Numbered from the stretch's first letter, positions 23,938 through 33,638 are shown. The stretch is DNA of 37,969 nucleotides from Acetothermia bacterium UBA3571 (GCA_002375995.1 DFNI01000038.1:1-37969), one strand, 5' to 3'. A program made the numbers and translations. The notes: generated from the sequence alone by a model not told the origin.

Positions 23938-24845
23938 GGCTCCCTCCTTCGCTCGGAAATGCGTCTGTTCGAGGAGGCCTGGGGCGCCCCGTGCTCCCAG
24001 CCGCGGTCAGCGATTTTTTTCAGTTGCCCACGGCGGTTGAGCCAGATGCCGCGCTCAGGGGTCACTTCCCCGATCTCGATCCACGGCCCCGGGGGAAGCG
24101 TCCCCGGGGGAGCGGTGAAGAGGAGCTCGTAGTCCTCGCCGAAATAAAGGACATCTTCGAGCTCCTCCCGGGGAATCCCCTCGAGCAGGGGAATCCTCTC
24201 GGCTTCCACCCTGAAGCCCACCCCCGAGGCCCGGGAGAGGATGTGGAGGGAATGAGCCAGGGAATCGGAGAGGTCGATCATGGAGGTGGCGATCCCCTGA
24301 AGGGAAAGTCCCGCGGCGATGCGGGGGCTGAACCGGAAGAGCTCGTTGGCGGATGGAAGCTTTCCTTGCGCGAAGAGCTTCAGCGCGAGGTAGGTGCGCC
24401 CCAGGGGGCCGGTGAGGTAGAGGCGATCCCCGGGCCGGGCCCCGGAGCGGAGGACCGGCCGTTCCGCGACTCCGAGCCCGGAGGAGATCAGGAAGAGCTC
24501 GGAGGAGACGTCGAGGTCACCGCCTACGAGCTCACATCCGGCCGCCCGGGCGCAATCCTCGGACCCCTGCAGGACCCCCGCGAAGGGTTCATCGAGATCC
24601 GGGGCCGATAGCGCGAGGACCACCCCCAAGGGGGTTCCCCCCATGGCGGCGATATCGGAGAGTGTCACGGCCACGGCCCGCCAGCCCATGGTGTAGTGAT
24701 CGGTGCCCTGGGGGAAGTCGGCGGAGCGGTGGAGGACGTCGATGGTGAGGAGGAGGTAGGTATTGTGGAATGGAATAACGGCGCAATCGTCCCCTGCTTT
24801 GGGGACCGCGGCGGCGATCCGCGAAAGGAGCTCCCACTCAGACAC
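23934..24845 (-). CDS. thiL: thiamine-monophosphate kinase
   Basis: ThiL phosphorylates thiamine monophosphate to the active cofactor TPP. The 303-aa protein has KAGDDCAVIP, the LLLTIDVLHRSADFP strand, TLSDIAAMGG with the metal-binding Asp, GGDLDVSSE, and SMIDLSDSLAHSL, in the order found in the AIR-synthase-like superfamily. The start is assigned to the GTG at 24845, eight bases from AAAGGAG; a GTG at 24851 sits only two bases from it. The binding site is enclosed in a hairpin controlled by the upstream TPP riboswitch. The end overlaps thiB. Confidence 0.92.
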   Translation of the reverse strand: MSEWELLSRIAAAVPKAGDDCAVIPFHNTYLLLTIDVLHRSADFPQGTDHYTMGWRAVAVTLSDIAAMGGTPLGVVLALSAPDLDEPFAGVLQGSEDCARAAGCELVGGDLDVSSELFLISSGLGVAERPVLRSGARPGDRLYLTGPLGRTYLALKLFAQGKLPSANELFRFSPRIAAGLSLQGIATSMIDLSDSLAHSLHILSRASGVGFRVEAERIPLLEGIPREELEDVLYFGEDYELLFTAPPGTLPPGPWIEIGEVTPERGIWLNRRGQLKKIADRGWEHGAPQASSNRRISERRREP

Positions 24846-24850
24846 GCCCA

Positions 24851-24880
24851 CGTCTCCTTTCGGGGCAACCAGGGGAGACG
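24851..24880 (-). promoter_or_regulatory. ribosome-binding-site sequestering hairpin of thiL
   Basis: CGTCTCC (minus strand 24880-24874) pairs perfectly with GGAGACG (24857-24851), which contains the thiL Shine-Dalgarno sequence. There is no T-run after the stem, so this is a translational rather than transcriptional switch, presumably formed when TPP is bound. Confidence 0.65.
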
Positions 24881-24900
24881 GACGTGGGCAGCGCCTGCGA

Positions 24901-25001
24901 GGTAACCCTCCCTACGCTGGCATTACCCAGGTCAGGTTCCAGGGGTCGAGGCCTCCCCAGGCCTCCTCTCAGCCCCTAGAAAGGAGCTCCCCCGGTTACC
25001 T
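24901..25001 (-). ncRNA. TPP riboswitch (THI element)
   Basis: The minus strand carries the conserved TPP riboswitch core: GGGGCTGAGAGGAGGCC, then CGACCCCTGGAACCTGACCT, then GGGTAATGCCAGCGTAGGGA. The closing P1 stem is GGTAACC with GGTTACC at the two ends. It senses thiamine pyrophosphate and lies 55 bases before thiL, so it controls thiL and thiB. Its start coincides with the predicted transcription start. Confidence 0.96.
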
Positions 25002-25009
25002 CCAACCAC

Positions 25010-25037
25010 ATTATAAACAGCCTGAACTTCAGTTCAA
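25010..25037 (-). promoter_or_regulatory. promoter of the thiL-thiB unit
   Basis: On the minus strand TTGAAC (25037-25032) and TATAAT (25015-25010) are 16 bases apart. Transcription would begin near 25003, right at the riboswitch P1 stem. A perfect palindrome TGAACT-TC-AGTTCA (25023-25036) overlaps the -35 and could bind a dimeric regulator. Confidence 0.75.
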
Positions 25038-25184
25038 TTGGGGTGGACCAGAATATGAAAGCGTTATTCCTTGGGCTTGGGGAGACGTCGAGGGGAAACC
25101 GGAGGACTCGGGTGCAGCCTTCCCAAAAGCGTCCTGAGGTCTCAAAAGGGAAAACCCGGAACTTTTCCTTAGCCCCGCGTCTCT

Positions 25185-26486
25185 TTACGAACCGGAAGAT
25201 GCCAGAAGGTCTTGGATTGAGGTGATCAACCTCTGTGCAGCGATTTCGAACCCAAGGCCTTGAGCGAATCGGCGTGCCCTTTCCCCCATCTCCACAAGCT
25301 TCTTCTGGTCGGAAAGCATTTCCCACAGTCCACGGTAGATCGCGCGCGGGTTCGGCTCCACCACCATACCGAATTCGGGCCGCACGAGCTCCCGGGCGGC
25401 GTGATGGGAGGTGGCGAGCACCGGAAGCCCGGCGGCCAGCGCCTCGGCCAACGTGAGGCCGTAGGATTCATGTCGCGAGGGAAATACGTAGAGATCCGCG
25501 GCGCGCAGGAAGGCCCGCTTCGTGGGGCCGGCTACGTAGCCGGGGAAATGTACTTTCACCCGGCTCAGCTTCCCGGCGAACCTAAGGAGCCGGGAGAAGT
25601 ACCGCCGGCCGTGCATGAAGGCGGGAGCGCCGCAGATGAACAGGCAAATGTCGCCTCCCCCCTTCTTCTCCCATATGCGGAGGGCACGCAGGAGGAGGTC
25701 CTGCCCCTTTTCGGGGGAGATGCGGCTCAAGGTGAGGAGGACCGGTTGATCCTCGGGGATGCCGTACTGGATCCGGATATCGGGTGAGCCCGGCTCATTT
25801 CCGTTTCGCTCCACGATGGCACCCCAAGGGATGACCATTACCTTTCCCCGGGCCCACAGGGGATAAGAGCGAGTGAGGACATCGGCCATGGGATGGGAGG
25901 GGACAACCAAAAGATCACAGTGTTTAACACACTCCTCCTGTTTGGCGAAGATAAGCCGGAGGACGAGGGGGAGGAAGCGAGCGAGCCGGGCCCGGCTCAA
26001 GGCCCGGTGTACTTTGGCCAAGGTGGGGGCGGAAACCAGGTTCCGCAAGTAAATGTGGGCCACGTAATCTATCACGTCCACGTGGAAGATCCCCACCTGC
26101 CGGTATCCCCATGCCTTGAGGCGGGCGAAATCGGGGGCTTCGGCCACGTCGTGGTGAACGATGCAGGCGCGGGTGGGGTCTAGCCTTTTCGCAAGGCTTC
26201 TCAGGTATTCTGTAGCTTCCCGCGAGAACTGCTCACAGAAGCGGGCGTATTCCCGCACGGAAAGGGAGCTCGGGTCCCTTCCTCCACCGCTTGTCCGCCA
26301 CCTTATCTGAACGTACTCCACCTCTTCCGACGGGGGCATGGGGCCCGAGCCCACCACGACGAGCCGGCAATCCTCCCGAGAGGTCCAGTGGCGGACGAGG
26401 TGGGTTCCCACCGTGCCCCCGCCTCCCAGGGGTGTGGTGGAAAGATCATAGCCTAAATGGGCACCCACGGTGATCACGTGGATCAT
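25185..26486 (-). CDS. glycosyltransferase, GT4 family
   Basis: The 433-aa product is a GT-B glycosyltransferase. The N-terminal domain has VITVGAHLGYDLSTTPLGGGG, the donor domain has LLTLSRISPEKGQDLLLRAL, LFICGAPAF, the FPGYVAGPTKRAFLRAADLYV segment (in part) and the nucleotide-sugar motif FPSRHESYGLTLAEALAAGLPV, where the E(x7)E pair is present. It probably builds a cell-surface or compatible-solute glycan; donor and acceptor are not readable. ATG 26486 is chosen over a TTG at 26522. There is no clear ribosome binding site at either. It stands alone between the thiamine unit and secG. Confidence 0.85.
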   Translation of the reverse strand: MIHVITVGAHLGYDLSTTPLGGGGTVGTHLVRHWTSREDCRLVVVGSGPMPPSEEVEYVQIRWRTSGGGRDPSSLSVREYARFCEQFSREATEYLRSLAKRLDPTRACIVHHDVAEAPDFARLKAWGYRQVGIFHVDVIDYVAHIYLRNLVSAPTLAKVHRALSRARLARFLPLVLRLIFAKQEECVKHCDLLVVPSHPMADVLTRSYPLWARGKVMVIPWGAIVERNGNEPGSPDIRIQYGIPEDQPVLLTLSRISPEKGQDLLLRALRIWEKKGGGDICLFICGAPAFMHGRRYFSRLLRFAGKLSRVKVHFPGYVAGPTKRAFLRAADLYVFPSRHESYGLTLAEALAAGLPVLATSHHAARELVRPEFGMVVEPNPRAIYRGLWEMLSDQKKLVEMGERARRFAQGLGFEIAAQRLITSIQDLLASSGS

Positions 26487-26564
26487 GCGCTCGAAGCCTA
26501 GGGGGTAGGTGAGAGAGATCAATGGGGGAACCGTACTAACTTCAGATCAGGCATAGTGTTGCGG

Positions 26565-26593
26565 TTGGAAGAGCAGGTGGTCTCCTTTATAAT
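26565..26593 (+). promoter_or_regulatory. promoter of the secG-oppDF-rdgB run
   Basis: TTGGAA (26565-26570) and a consensus TATAAT (26588-26593) are separated by 17 bases. This is the clearest sigma70-type promoter in the window. It lies 21 bases before the secG ATG. Confidence 0.8.
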
Positions 26594-26614
26594 GCCGAAT
26601 TGGAGCGTGACGAG

Positions 26615-26839
26615 ATGAAGACCTTCTTAATGGTCCTTTTCTTTCTGGACAGCGCGGCCCTGATCGGCCTTGTGCTCTGGCACATGTCGGAGCACGCGGC
26701 CTTGGGAGGTGGGTTCGGCGGTGGCATGTCCACCACCGTCTTCGGGAGGGACACCTCCAAGGACCCCCGCAAGATCGCCATCGGGGTCCTGGGGACGCTT
26801 TTCCTCCTTTTAGGCCTGCTTGTTGCCGTGATCCCATGA
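26615..26839 (+). CDS. secG: preprotein translocase subunit SecG
   Basis: SecG is the small partner of SecYE in the inner-membrane translocon. The 74-aa product has two membrane helices (residues 1-19 and about 53-73) joined by the typical glycine-rich loop ALGGGFGGGMSTTVFG. The following DTSKDPRKIA carries the usual charged segment. ATG 26615 follows GGAG; an ATG five codons upstream is less likely. It shares a promoter with the oppDF genes, starting 15 bases before oppD. Confidence 0.9.
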   Translation: MKTFLMVLFFLDSAALIGLVLWHMSEHAALGGGFGGGMSTTVFGRDTSKDPRKIAIGVLGTLFLLLGLLVAVIP

Positions 26840-26854
26840 CGTAGGAGGTCCAGG

Positions 26855-27835
26855 GTGCCTCTAATAGAGCTAAAGGGGCTTAGAACCTACTTCTACACCG
26901 AAGACGGGGTAGTGAAGGCCGTTGACGGGGTTTCCTTCGCCATCGAACCGGAGCAGACCCTGGGGGTGGTGGGGGAATCAGGCTGCGGGAAGTCGGTCAC
27001 TGCCCTCTCCATCATGGGGCTTGTCCCCATGCCTCCGGGGAAGATCGTGGAAGGCGAGATCCTCTTTTACAAAGACGGAAAGACCATCGAACTCCACAAG
27101 CTGAACCCCAAGGGCAAGGAATACCGGTCCATCCGCGGAAAAGAGATCGCGATGATCTTTCAGGAGCCGATGACCTCCCTTAACCCCGTCTTCACCATCG
27201 GTTATCAGATCATGGAAGCCATCATGCTCCACCAAAAGGTTTCCAAGCGGGAGGCCCGCCAGAAGGCCATCGAGATGTTGCGCCAGGTGGGGATACCGGA
27301 GCCGGAGCAGCGGGTGGACGAGTACCCCCACCAGCTCTCGGGGGGCATGCGCCAGCGTGCCATGATCGCCATGGCCCTCTCCTGCAACCCTTCGCTCCTG
27401 ATCGCCGACGAGCCCACCACGGCCCTGGACGTCACCATCCAGGCCCAGGTATTGGATCTGATGCAGGACCTGAAGCGGAAGTTCCACGCTGCGATCATGC
27501 TGATCACCCACGACCTGGGTGTGGTGGCGGAGATGTGCGAGGAAGTGGTGGTAATGTACCTGGGCAAGGTGGTGGAGCACGCCAAAGTGCGCCCCATCTT
27601 CCACGAGCCGAAGCACCCCTATACCCAGGGGCTTCTCAAGTCCATCCCCTCGCTGGCCACCAAGAAAAAGAGGTTAGAGCCCATCAAGGGCGTGGTGCCG
27701 GACCCGCTGAACGCGCCGCCGGGGTGTCCGTTCAACCCGCGGTGTCCGCACGCCATGGACATATGCCAGCAGGAGATGCCGCCGTTGAAGGAGGTTGCAA
27801 CGGACCATGACGTCGCCTGTTGGCTCTACGCTTAA
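26855..27835 (+). CDS. oppD: oligopeptide/dipeptide ABC transporter ATPase (OppD/DppD)
   Basis: The 326-aa ATPase has Walker A GESGCGKS (40-47), FQEPMTSLNP, signature LSGGMRQR, Walker B LLIADEPTTALD and ITHDLGVV. The C-terminal oligopeptide domain has the cysteine cluster CPFNPRCPHAMDIC, which binds an iron-sulfur cluster in characterised relatives. GTG 26855 lies six bases after AGGAGG. It pairs with oppF, but no permease or binding protein is adjacent, so the transporter must be completed by genes elsewhere. Confidence 0.93.
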   Translation: MPLIELKGLRTYFYTEDGVVKAVDGVSFAIEPEQTLGVVGESGCGKSVTALSIMGLVPMPPGKIVEGEILFYKDGKTIELHKLNPKGKEYRSIRGKEIAMIFQEPMTSLNPVFTIGYQIMEAIMLHQKVSKREARQKAIEMLRQVGIPEPEQRVDEYPHQLSGGMRQRAMIAMALSCNPSLLIADEPTTALDVTIQAQVLDLMQDLKRKFHAAIMLITHDLGVVAEMCEEVVVMYLGKVVEHAKVRPIFHEPKHPYTQGLLKSIPSLATKKKRLEPIKGVVPDPLNAPPGCPFNPRCPHAMDICQQEMPPLKEVATDHDVACWLYA

Positions 27836-27848
27836 AAAAGAGGGAGGA

Positions 27849-28880
<1,032 letters not shown>

Positions 28881-28886
28881 CGAGCG

Positions 28887-29495
28887 GTGGCGTTCAAGGT
28901 CGTCCTCGCCACCAAGAACCCCCACAAGGTCGAGGAGATCCTCGCCATCCTAGGGGATATTCCCGGGATAGAGTGGTTAACCTTCCGTGACGTTCCCTTT
29001 TCCGACGTGGAGGAGGTGGGGGAGACCCTCGAGGAAAACGCGATCCTCAAGGCCACAGCGGTGGCGCGGGAGACGGGCCTTCCGGCGTTGGCGGAGGACA
29101 CGGGGTTAGAGGTTGAGGCGTTGGGGGGAGCGCCGGGGGTACGATCGGCCCGGTTTGCGGGGGCAGGCAAGGACTATCGGGCCAACAACGAGAAACTCCT
29201 CCGGCTGCTTGAGGGGGTGAGGAATCGACGGGCCCGTTTCCGGACCGTGGCGGTATTAGCGTTACCCGATGGGCGCACGTGGAAGGCAGAGGGGGTATTG
29301 GAGGGGGAGATCGCCGGGGCGCCCCGGGGCGAGCATGGGTTCGGCTACGATCCCCTTTTCATCCCGGAAGGCGAGACCCGCACGCTGGCGGAGATGCCCC
29401 CGGAGGAGAAGAACGAGATCTCCCATCGCCGCCGGGCCCTGGAGGCCATGCGCCCCATCCTCCACGAACTCTCTTCCGGTAAACTCCGGTTGTAA
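28887..29495 (+). CDS. rdgB: XTP/dITP diphosphatase (RdgB/HAM1)
   Basis: The 202-aa housekeeping enzyme removes non-canonical purine nucleotides (dITP, XTP) from the pool. Motifs are VVLATKNPHKVEEI, ENAILKATAVARETGLPALAEDTGLEV (in parts), GAPGVRSARFAG, EHGFGYDPLFIPEG and KNEISHRRRALEAM, all in the family order. It starts at GTG 28887 with no strong ribosome binding site, six bases after oppF, and is probably co-transcribed. Confidence 0.95.
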   Translation: MAFKVVLATKNPHKVEEILAILGDIPGIEWLTFRDVPFSDVEEVGETLEENAILKATAVARETGLPALAEDTGLEVEALGGAPGVRSARFAGAGKDYRANNEKLLRLLEGVRNRRARFRTVAVLALPDGRTWKAEGVLEGEIAGAPRGEHGFGYDPLFIPEGETRTLAEMPPEEKNEISHRRRALEAMRPILHELSSGKLRL

Positions 29496-29679
29496 ATCGA
29501 AAGACCGTTTTGTGGATCGCGTCGGTTATTTAAGTCCCGAAATCGGGACAAAGTTCTCCCAATGAAGCGACAGAACACTTAGGTTTACCAGACGGGGCTC
29601 TCCTGATGTCGCGACCATTACGCCCTAAACTTTTTTGACCCGGGAGGTATAAGCTGGCAATGGGGAATATGGGAGGGGG
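29496..29679. other. intergenic region before the PKD-domain gene
   Basis: It contains a perfect 16-base dyad, GTCCCGAAATCGGGAC (29534-29549), with no T-run after it, so it is a poor terminator and a possible operator. A TATAAG (29648-29653) may be a -10 for the next gene, but no good -35 accompanies it. No ORF or RNA gene is recognised. Confidence 0.4.
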
Positions 29680-32676
29680 ATGACGAGGATGACAAGAACC
29701 GGCTTGATACTTTTACTCTGCGGTTTTACTGCCGGGATATGCTTAGGTGCCCCGACCTTCACCGATCAAGATTGGGACAGTGGATATGTGAACCCCGGTG
29801 ACCAAGTGGTGGTACAGAAAATCAAGATCGTGAACGGATCATCCACCATTAACTCCGTCAGCATCCGGAATCTGGGTACCGCCGATGAAAACGACATCGT
29901 GAAGATTTTCATCGATGACGACGCCGATCCGTTCACGAACCCTCTGGCTGAGTATACGGACTTAGCTGGGCTCAGGAGCGGTTTGCACTTCGCGTTCGAC
30001 TACACCGTGCCGAGCGGGACCAGTTACCTTTGGATTGGGGTGGAGATAGCTGGGGCCGACCAAGTAGCCGGGGGCGAGACGATCCAATTTGAGGTCAGGT
30101 TCTATGCGAGCACTTACACGAGCCCCTATATCGTGGACGGAAGCCCGGAGGAGATCTTCAAGGGCGGGTTCGAAAGAAAAAGGGACGACTCTCCCTCACC
30201 CCGGTATCTCAATCCAGGTGACCCCGATGTCTTAGTACAGCGGGCTTTCTTCACCGACGATGACGGGAATGACACAGGGGTAACGATCACAAAAGTTATG
30301 GTCAGCAATCTGGAAGACGCGGATTCCGGTGATATCGCCGATGTCAAGGTCGAGATCACGGTGGATGGAACCACCTACGTGGCGAACAAGGGGGGTGCCC
30401 CTACCGAGTGGGATGCAGACGACCCCGTGGTTTTCTTGTCCACGAACTTTACCCCCAATTTGCCCGCCGCGTTCCCCGACGATGCCGAGGTCAAGGTGGA
30501 GGTGATGGTCACCGTTGCGGGAACCACCGACAAACACAAGATCCGCACGGAGACCACCTTGGAAACCACGGAGGCGGACGGTCCTTACCAGCAGAGTTTG
30601 CAGGCTTCCACTACCCACACCATCCGGGTACAGGGATTCGAGAAGACCCAAGAGATAAGTGACCCCGTCCCCTCGGGCGTGAAATCTGCCGGAGAGGTCC
30701 TGATCCAAAAAGTCAAAGTCACGGACAGCGACGTAAACAACAACGACGTTACCGCCAATGGGATTTGGATCAAGAACCTGGGAACCGCTACCGCCGATGA
30801 CATCGCCAAGATCGAAGTCAAGCGCATGGACACGGGAGTTACCCTTTTGACTATAAACTCCGGAGACATCCAAAATTTCGATAGTGGACACCTCTATCCC
30901 TTCACCACCACGTGGAACGTGCCCGATGATGGGTCAGCTACACTCGGTATCTATTACACCGTCGCTAATGACGTAACGCCTGGGGTTACTTTGCAACCCC
31001 AGGTATACATTCGTGGCCAAGAGAACGGAACGAATTACTCAGGCGATAAGGTCACCTATCCCGACGCCATCGCCCTCTACCCCCACGGATTCGAGACCGT
31101 GGCCAACGTAAGCCCCCCTGAGGGAGGCACCGCCTATTCCGGCCAACGCCTCCTGGTCCAGAAAATACGGTGTGTGGATATCGACGAAAATAACGATGAG
31201 GTCCGCATAAACCCCGTGCGCGTGAAAAACATCGCCACCAACCCCTGCCTCCCCTCCGAGATCGAAAAGATCGAGGTGCGGACGGAGGACGGAACGCTCC
31301 TCGGCGAGACCACAGACATCGACGGGCTTTTGGCCGGCGGCGTGGTGATCTCCACGTTGAGCGACAACCTGGTCCCTGACGACCAAGAGGTTTTCCTCTA
31401 CATCTACGTGACCTTCGCCGGGCCGGAGGATGTAACTGCGGGCCACAAACTGAAATTGGAGACCACCGTTTTCTTTGAAGAAGACGGCCACGTGGGGAAC
31501 CGAACAGTCACCGGGCCCGAGTGGACCCTGGAGATCAACAACCGGCCGGTGGTTAATTTCGACTGGACCCCGGAGAATCCAAAGTGGAGCGATAACATCA
31601 CCTTTACCCCCTCTGTCTCCGATCCCGATGGAGATGCGATCGTATGGTCGCAGTGGGACTTCGGTGACGGGACTGATCCCATCACCCGCAACGGACCGCC
31701 TCAAACCGTCACCCACCAGTACCCCAATGGCGGGACGTTCACCGTTACTTTGACCGTCAAAGACGCCCGGGGCCTCACGGGAACGAAGTCGAAACAGATC
31801 ACCGTGGAAGAGAGGCCGAACCAGCCTCCCACCGCTGACTTCTCTTGGACTCCGGCCGAGCCTGAGGCGGGCGAAGAGGTCACCTTCACCGCCACCGCCG
31901 AAGACCCGGACGACCCTCCTGATACCCCCCTCACCTACGCTTGGGACTTCGGCGACGGAGCTACCTTGCCCGCCTCGGAAGATAACCAGGAGGTCACCCA
32001 TACCTACACTAACCCCGGCACATACACCGTCACCCTCACCGTACGGGACGCTCGGGGGGCCGAAACCCAGGTCGAAAAGGAGATAACTGTGGCGGCGCCG
32101 GTTAACGAGCCGCCTACCATTACCTCCCTCAACCTCGATCCCGAGGATCCCGTCACCGGCCAGGAGGTCACCTTCAACGCCACCGCCACCGATCCCGAAG
32201 ACGACGCCATCGTCGCCTGGCAGTGGGACTTCGACGGGGACGGAAACGTCGATTCCACTCAGGGGCCGACCGTGACCCATACCTATGACCAAGAGGGCGT
32301 CTACACCGTGCGCGTCCGCGCCAAAGACGAGGGCAGCGATACCTGGGGTCCCTGGTACGAGCGCTCCGTCTACGTCCGCCGCCAGGGAGGCCCCGAGATC
32401 GGCGGCTACGTGGAACGCAACCCCGTCTCCACCCAGGCCACCATCGTCTACTTCCTCCCCGCCGGGGCCACCAACGTGAAGCTTTCGATCTTCGACCTCA
32501 TGGGACGGCTCGTGTTCGAGGCGAACCTCAACCCGGCAGCCAATACCTACACCTGGAACCTCCAGACCTCCGGGGGGGCAGGCGTTCCCAGCGGCGTCTA
32601 CTTCTTCGTCATCACCGCGGAAAAGGACGGGCGGACCATCCGCTCCGCTGTGGGGCGGATCCTGGTCGTCCGCTGA
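29680..32676 (+). CDS. secreted multidomain PKD protein with FlgD-like C-terminal domain
   Basis: The 998-aa protein has an N-terminal signal peptide (to about residue 23, no lipobox). Four diverged modules of about 140-150 residues follow, each with a core like VVVQKIKIVN...VSIRNLGTADENDIVKI. Three PKD domains start near residues 621, 714 and 809, each with WDFGDG or WDFDGDG and a VTHTY-like strand. The last 95 residues resemble FlgD-Ig/type-IX-like C-terminal domains: YFLPAGATNVKLSIFDLMGR and PSGVYFFVI. It is probably a cell-surface or extracellular protein. No enzymatic domain is seen. The next gene, 11 bases on, encodes a PorV-like barrel, suggesting they work together. Confidence 0.85.
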   Translation: MTRMTRTGLILLLCGFTAGICLGAPTFTDQDWDSGYVNPGDQVVVQKIKIVNGSSTINSVSIRNLGTADENDIVKIFIDDDADPFTNPLAEYTDLAGLRSGLHFAFDYTVPSGTSYLWIGVEIAGADQVAGGETIQFEVRFYASTYTSPYIVDGSPEEIFKGGFERKRDDSPSPRYLNPGDPDVLVQRAFFTDDDGNDTGVTITKVMVSNLEDADSGDIADVKVEITVDGTTYVANKGGAPTEWDADDPVVFLSTNFTPNLPAAFPDDAEVKVEVMVTVAGTTDKHKIRTETTLETTEADGPYQQSLQASTTHTIRVQGFEKTQEISDPVPSGVKSAGEVLIQKVKVTDSDVNNNDVTANGIWIKNLGTATADDIAKIEVKRMDTGVTLLTINSGDIQNFDSGHLYPFTTTWNVPDDGSATLGIYYTVANDVTPGVTLQPQVYIRGQENGTNYSGDKVTYPDAIALYPHGFETVANVSPPEGGTAYSGQRLLVQKIRCVDIDENNDEVRINPVRVKNIATNPCLPSEIEKIEVRTEDGTLLGETTDIDGLLAGGVVISTLSDNLVPDDQEVFLYIYVTFAGPEDVTAGHKLKLETTVFFEEDGHVGNRTVTGPEWTLEINNRPVVNFDWTPENPKWSDNITFTPSVSDPDGDAIVWSQWDFGDGTDPITRNGPPQTVTHQYPNGGTFTVTLTVKDARGLTGTKSKQITVEERPNQPPTADFSWTPAEPEAGEEVTFTATAEDPDDPPDTPLTYAWDFGDGATLPASEDNQEVTHTYTNPGTYTVTLTVRDARGAETQVEKEITVAAPVNEPPTITSLNLDPEDPVTGQEVTFNATATDPEDDAIVAWQWDFDGDGNVDSTQGPTVTHTYDQEGVYTVRVRAKDEGSDTWGPWYERSVYVRRQGGPEIGGYVERNPVSTQATIVYFLPAGATNVKLSIFDLMGRLVFEANLNPAANTYTWNLQTSGGAGVPSGVYFFVITAEKDGRTIRSAVGRILVVR

Positions 32677-32687
32677 GGAGGTTAGGG

Positions 32688-33545
32688 ATGAGGCGTTACC
32701 TTCTTGGGCTTTTCGTAGTATGTATCGGCGGGCTAGCCTCGGCTCAGGGCCTGATAAACCCCTTCGATCTCGAACCTTCCGCCAAAGCCGCGGGCTATGC
32801 CGGCGCCTTTTGTGCCCTCGCTTCCGGGGTCGATGCCCTAATCTTCAACCCCGCCGGCTTGAGCTCTGGCGATGGGATTGAGGTCAGCTCCGCATATGTG
32901 GCCCACATGGGGGGGCTCGCCTCGGTAGTCTGGCTCGGGGGCACTTATGGCCCCTTCGCCGCGGCGTTCGCCAACCTCTCCGCCGGAGGGATCGAGGAGA
33001 CCCCCGGCGGGCCGGACCTCGCTTTCTCCCAACTCGGGGCCGTGGTTGGGGTCGGGCTTTCCGGTCGAATGTTCGGGTTGCTCCTCCCCATGGACCTTAG
33101 GTTCGGGGCGGCTGTCCGATACGATCGAGCACAGCTGGCCGACCAGTCGGGCTCCGGCCTCTCCCTATCCCTGGGGCTCATGGGCACCATGCCCCTGGGT
33201 ATCGCAGAACTCCGCTTCGGCTTAGCCCTGGAAGATTTGGGCTTCGGGATCTCCTCGGGAGCGGATTGGCGCGAGGCCTGGACCACGGGCCTGCGGGCAG
33301 GGGCCGCCTTCGTCACCCCGGTCCTTGTGGCCGAGATGGACTATGCCGACGGCCTCCGCATAGGGGCCGGGTTCATGATCTCGCCCATGTTGGAGGTCAG
33401 GGGCGGGGTCGCCATGACCGGCGCGGGAATGCAGTTCGCCATGGGAGTGGGCATCGAGCTCGGAAGCATCTCCATAGACTACGCCCTTATCACCCACCCG
33501 GTCTTCTCCCCCACCCACCGCCTCGGCCTCTCCGCAAGTTTCTGA
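32688..33545 (+). CDS. PorV/PorQ- or FadL-like outer-membrane barrel protein
   Basis: The 285-aa protein has a signal peptide ending near LASA-QG and the family-typical PSAKAAGYAGAFCALASGVDALIFNPAGLS (in part), found in PorV, PorQ and UPF0164 proteins. Amphipathic beta strands alternate through the sequence, and it ends in phenylalanine, as outer-membrane barrels do. This implies a diderm cell. A strong GAGGAGG precedes ATG 32688. In Bacteroidetes PorV carries proteins with C-terminal sorting domains to the surface; the upstream gene has such a domain. Confidence 0.8.
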   Translation: MRRYLLGLFVVCIGGLASAQGLINPFDLEPSAKAAGYAGAFCALASGVDALIFNPAGLSSGDGIEVSSAYVAHMGGLASVVWLGGTYGPFAAAFANLSAGGIEETPGGPDLAFSQLGAVVGVGLSGRMFGLLLPMDLRFGAAVRYDRAQLADQSGSGLSLSLGLMGTMPLGIAELRFGLALEDLGFGISSGADWREAWTTGLRAGAAFVTPVLVAEMDYADGLRIGAGFMISPMLEVRGGVAMTGAGMQFAMGVGIELGSISIDYALITHPVFSPTHRLGLSASF

Positions 33546-33570
33546 AGGAAAAACTATGGGTGTCACGAAA

Positions 33571-33596
33571 GGGCGCCGAGCCCGGCGCCCTTTTTT
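33571..33596 (+). terminator. intrinsic terminator after the PorV-like gene
   Basis: GGGCGCC (33571-33577) pairs with GGCGCCC (33584-33590) around a six-base loop, followed by TTTTTT. It ends the PKD/PorV-like transcription unit 26 bases after the stop. Confidence 0.92.
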
Positions 33597-33638
33597 CGTT
33601 AGCGGGGCGAGCGTATTTGCCCCACAATCGGGGTTAAG

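Noticed and set aside
29680..33545. A functional type IX secretion system
   Set aside because: Only a sorting-like domain and a PorV-like barrel are present; no core components are in the window, so it is kept as a question only.
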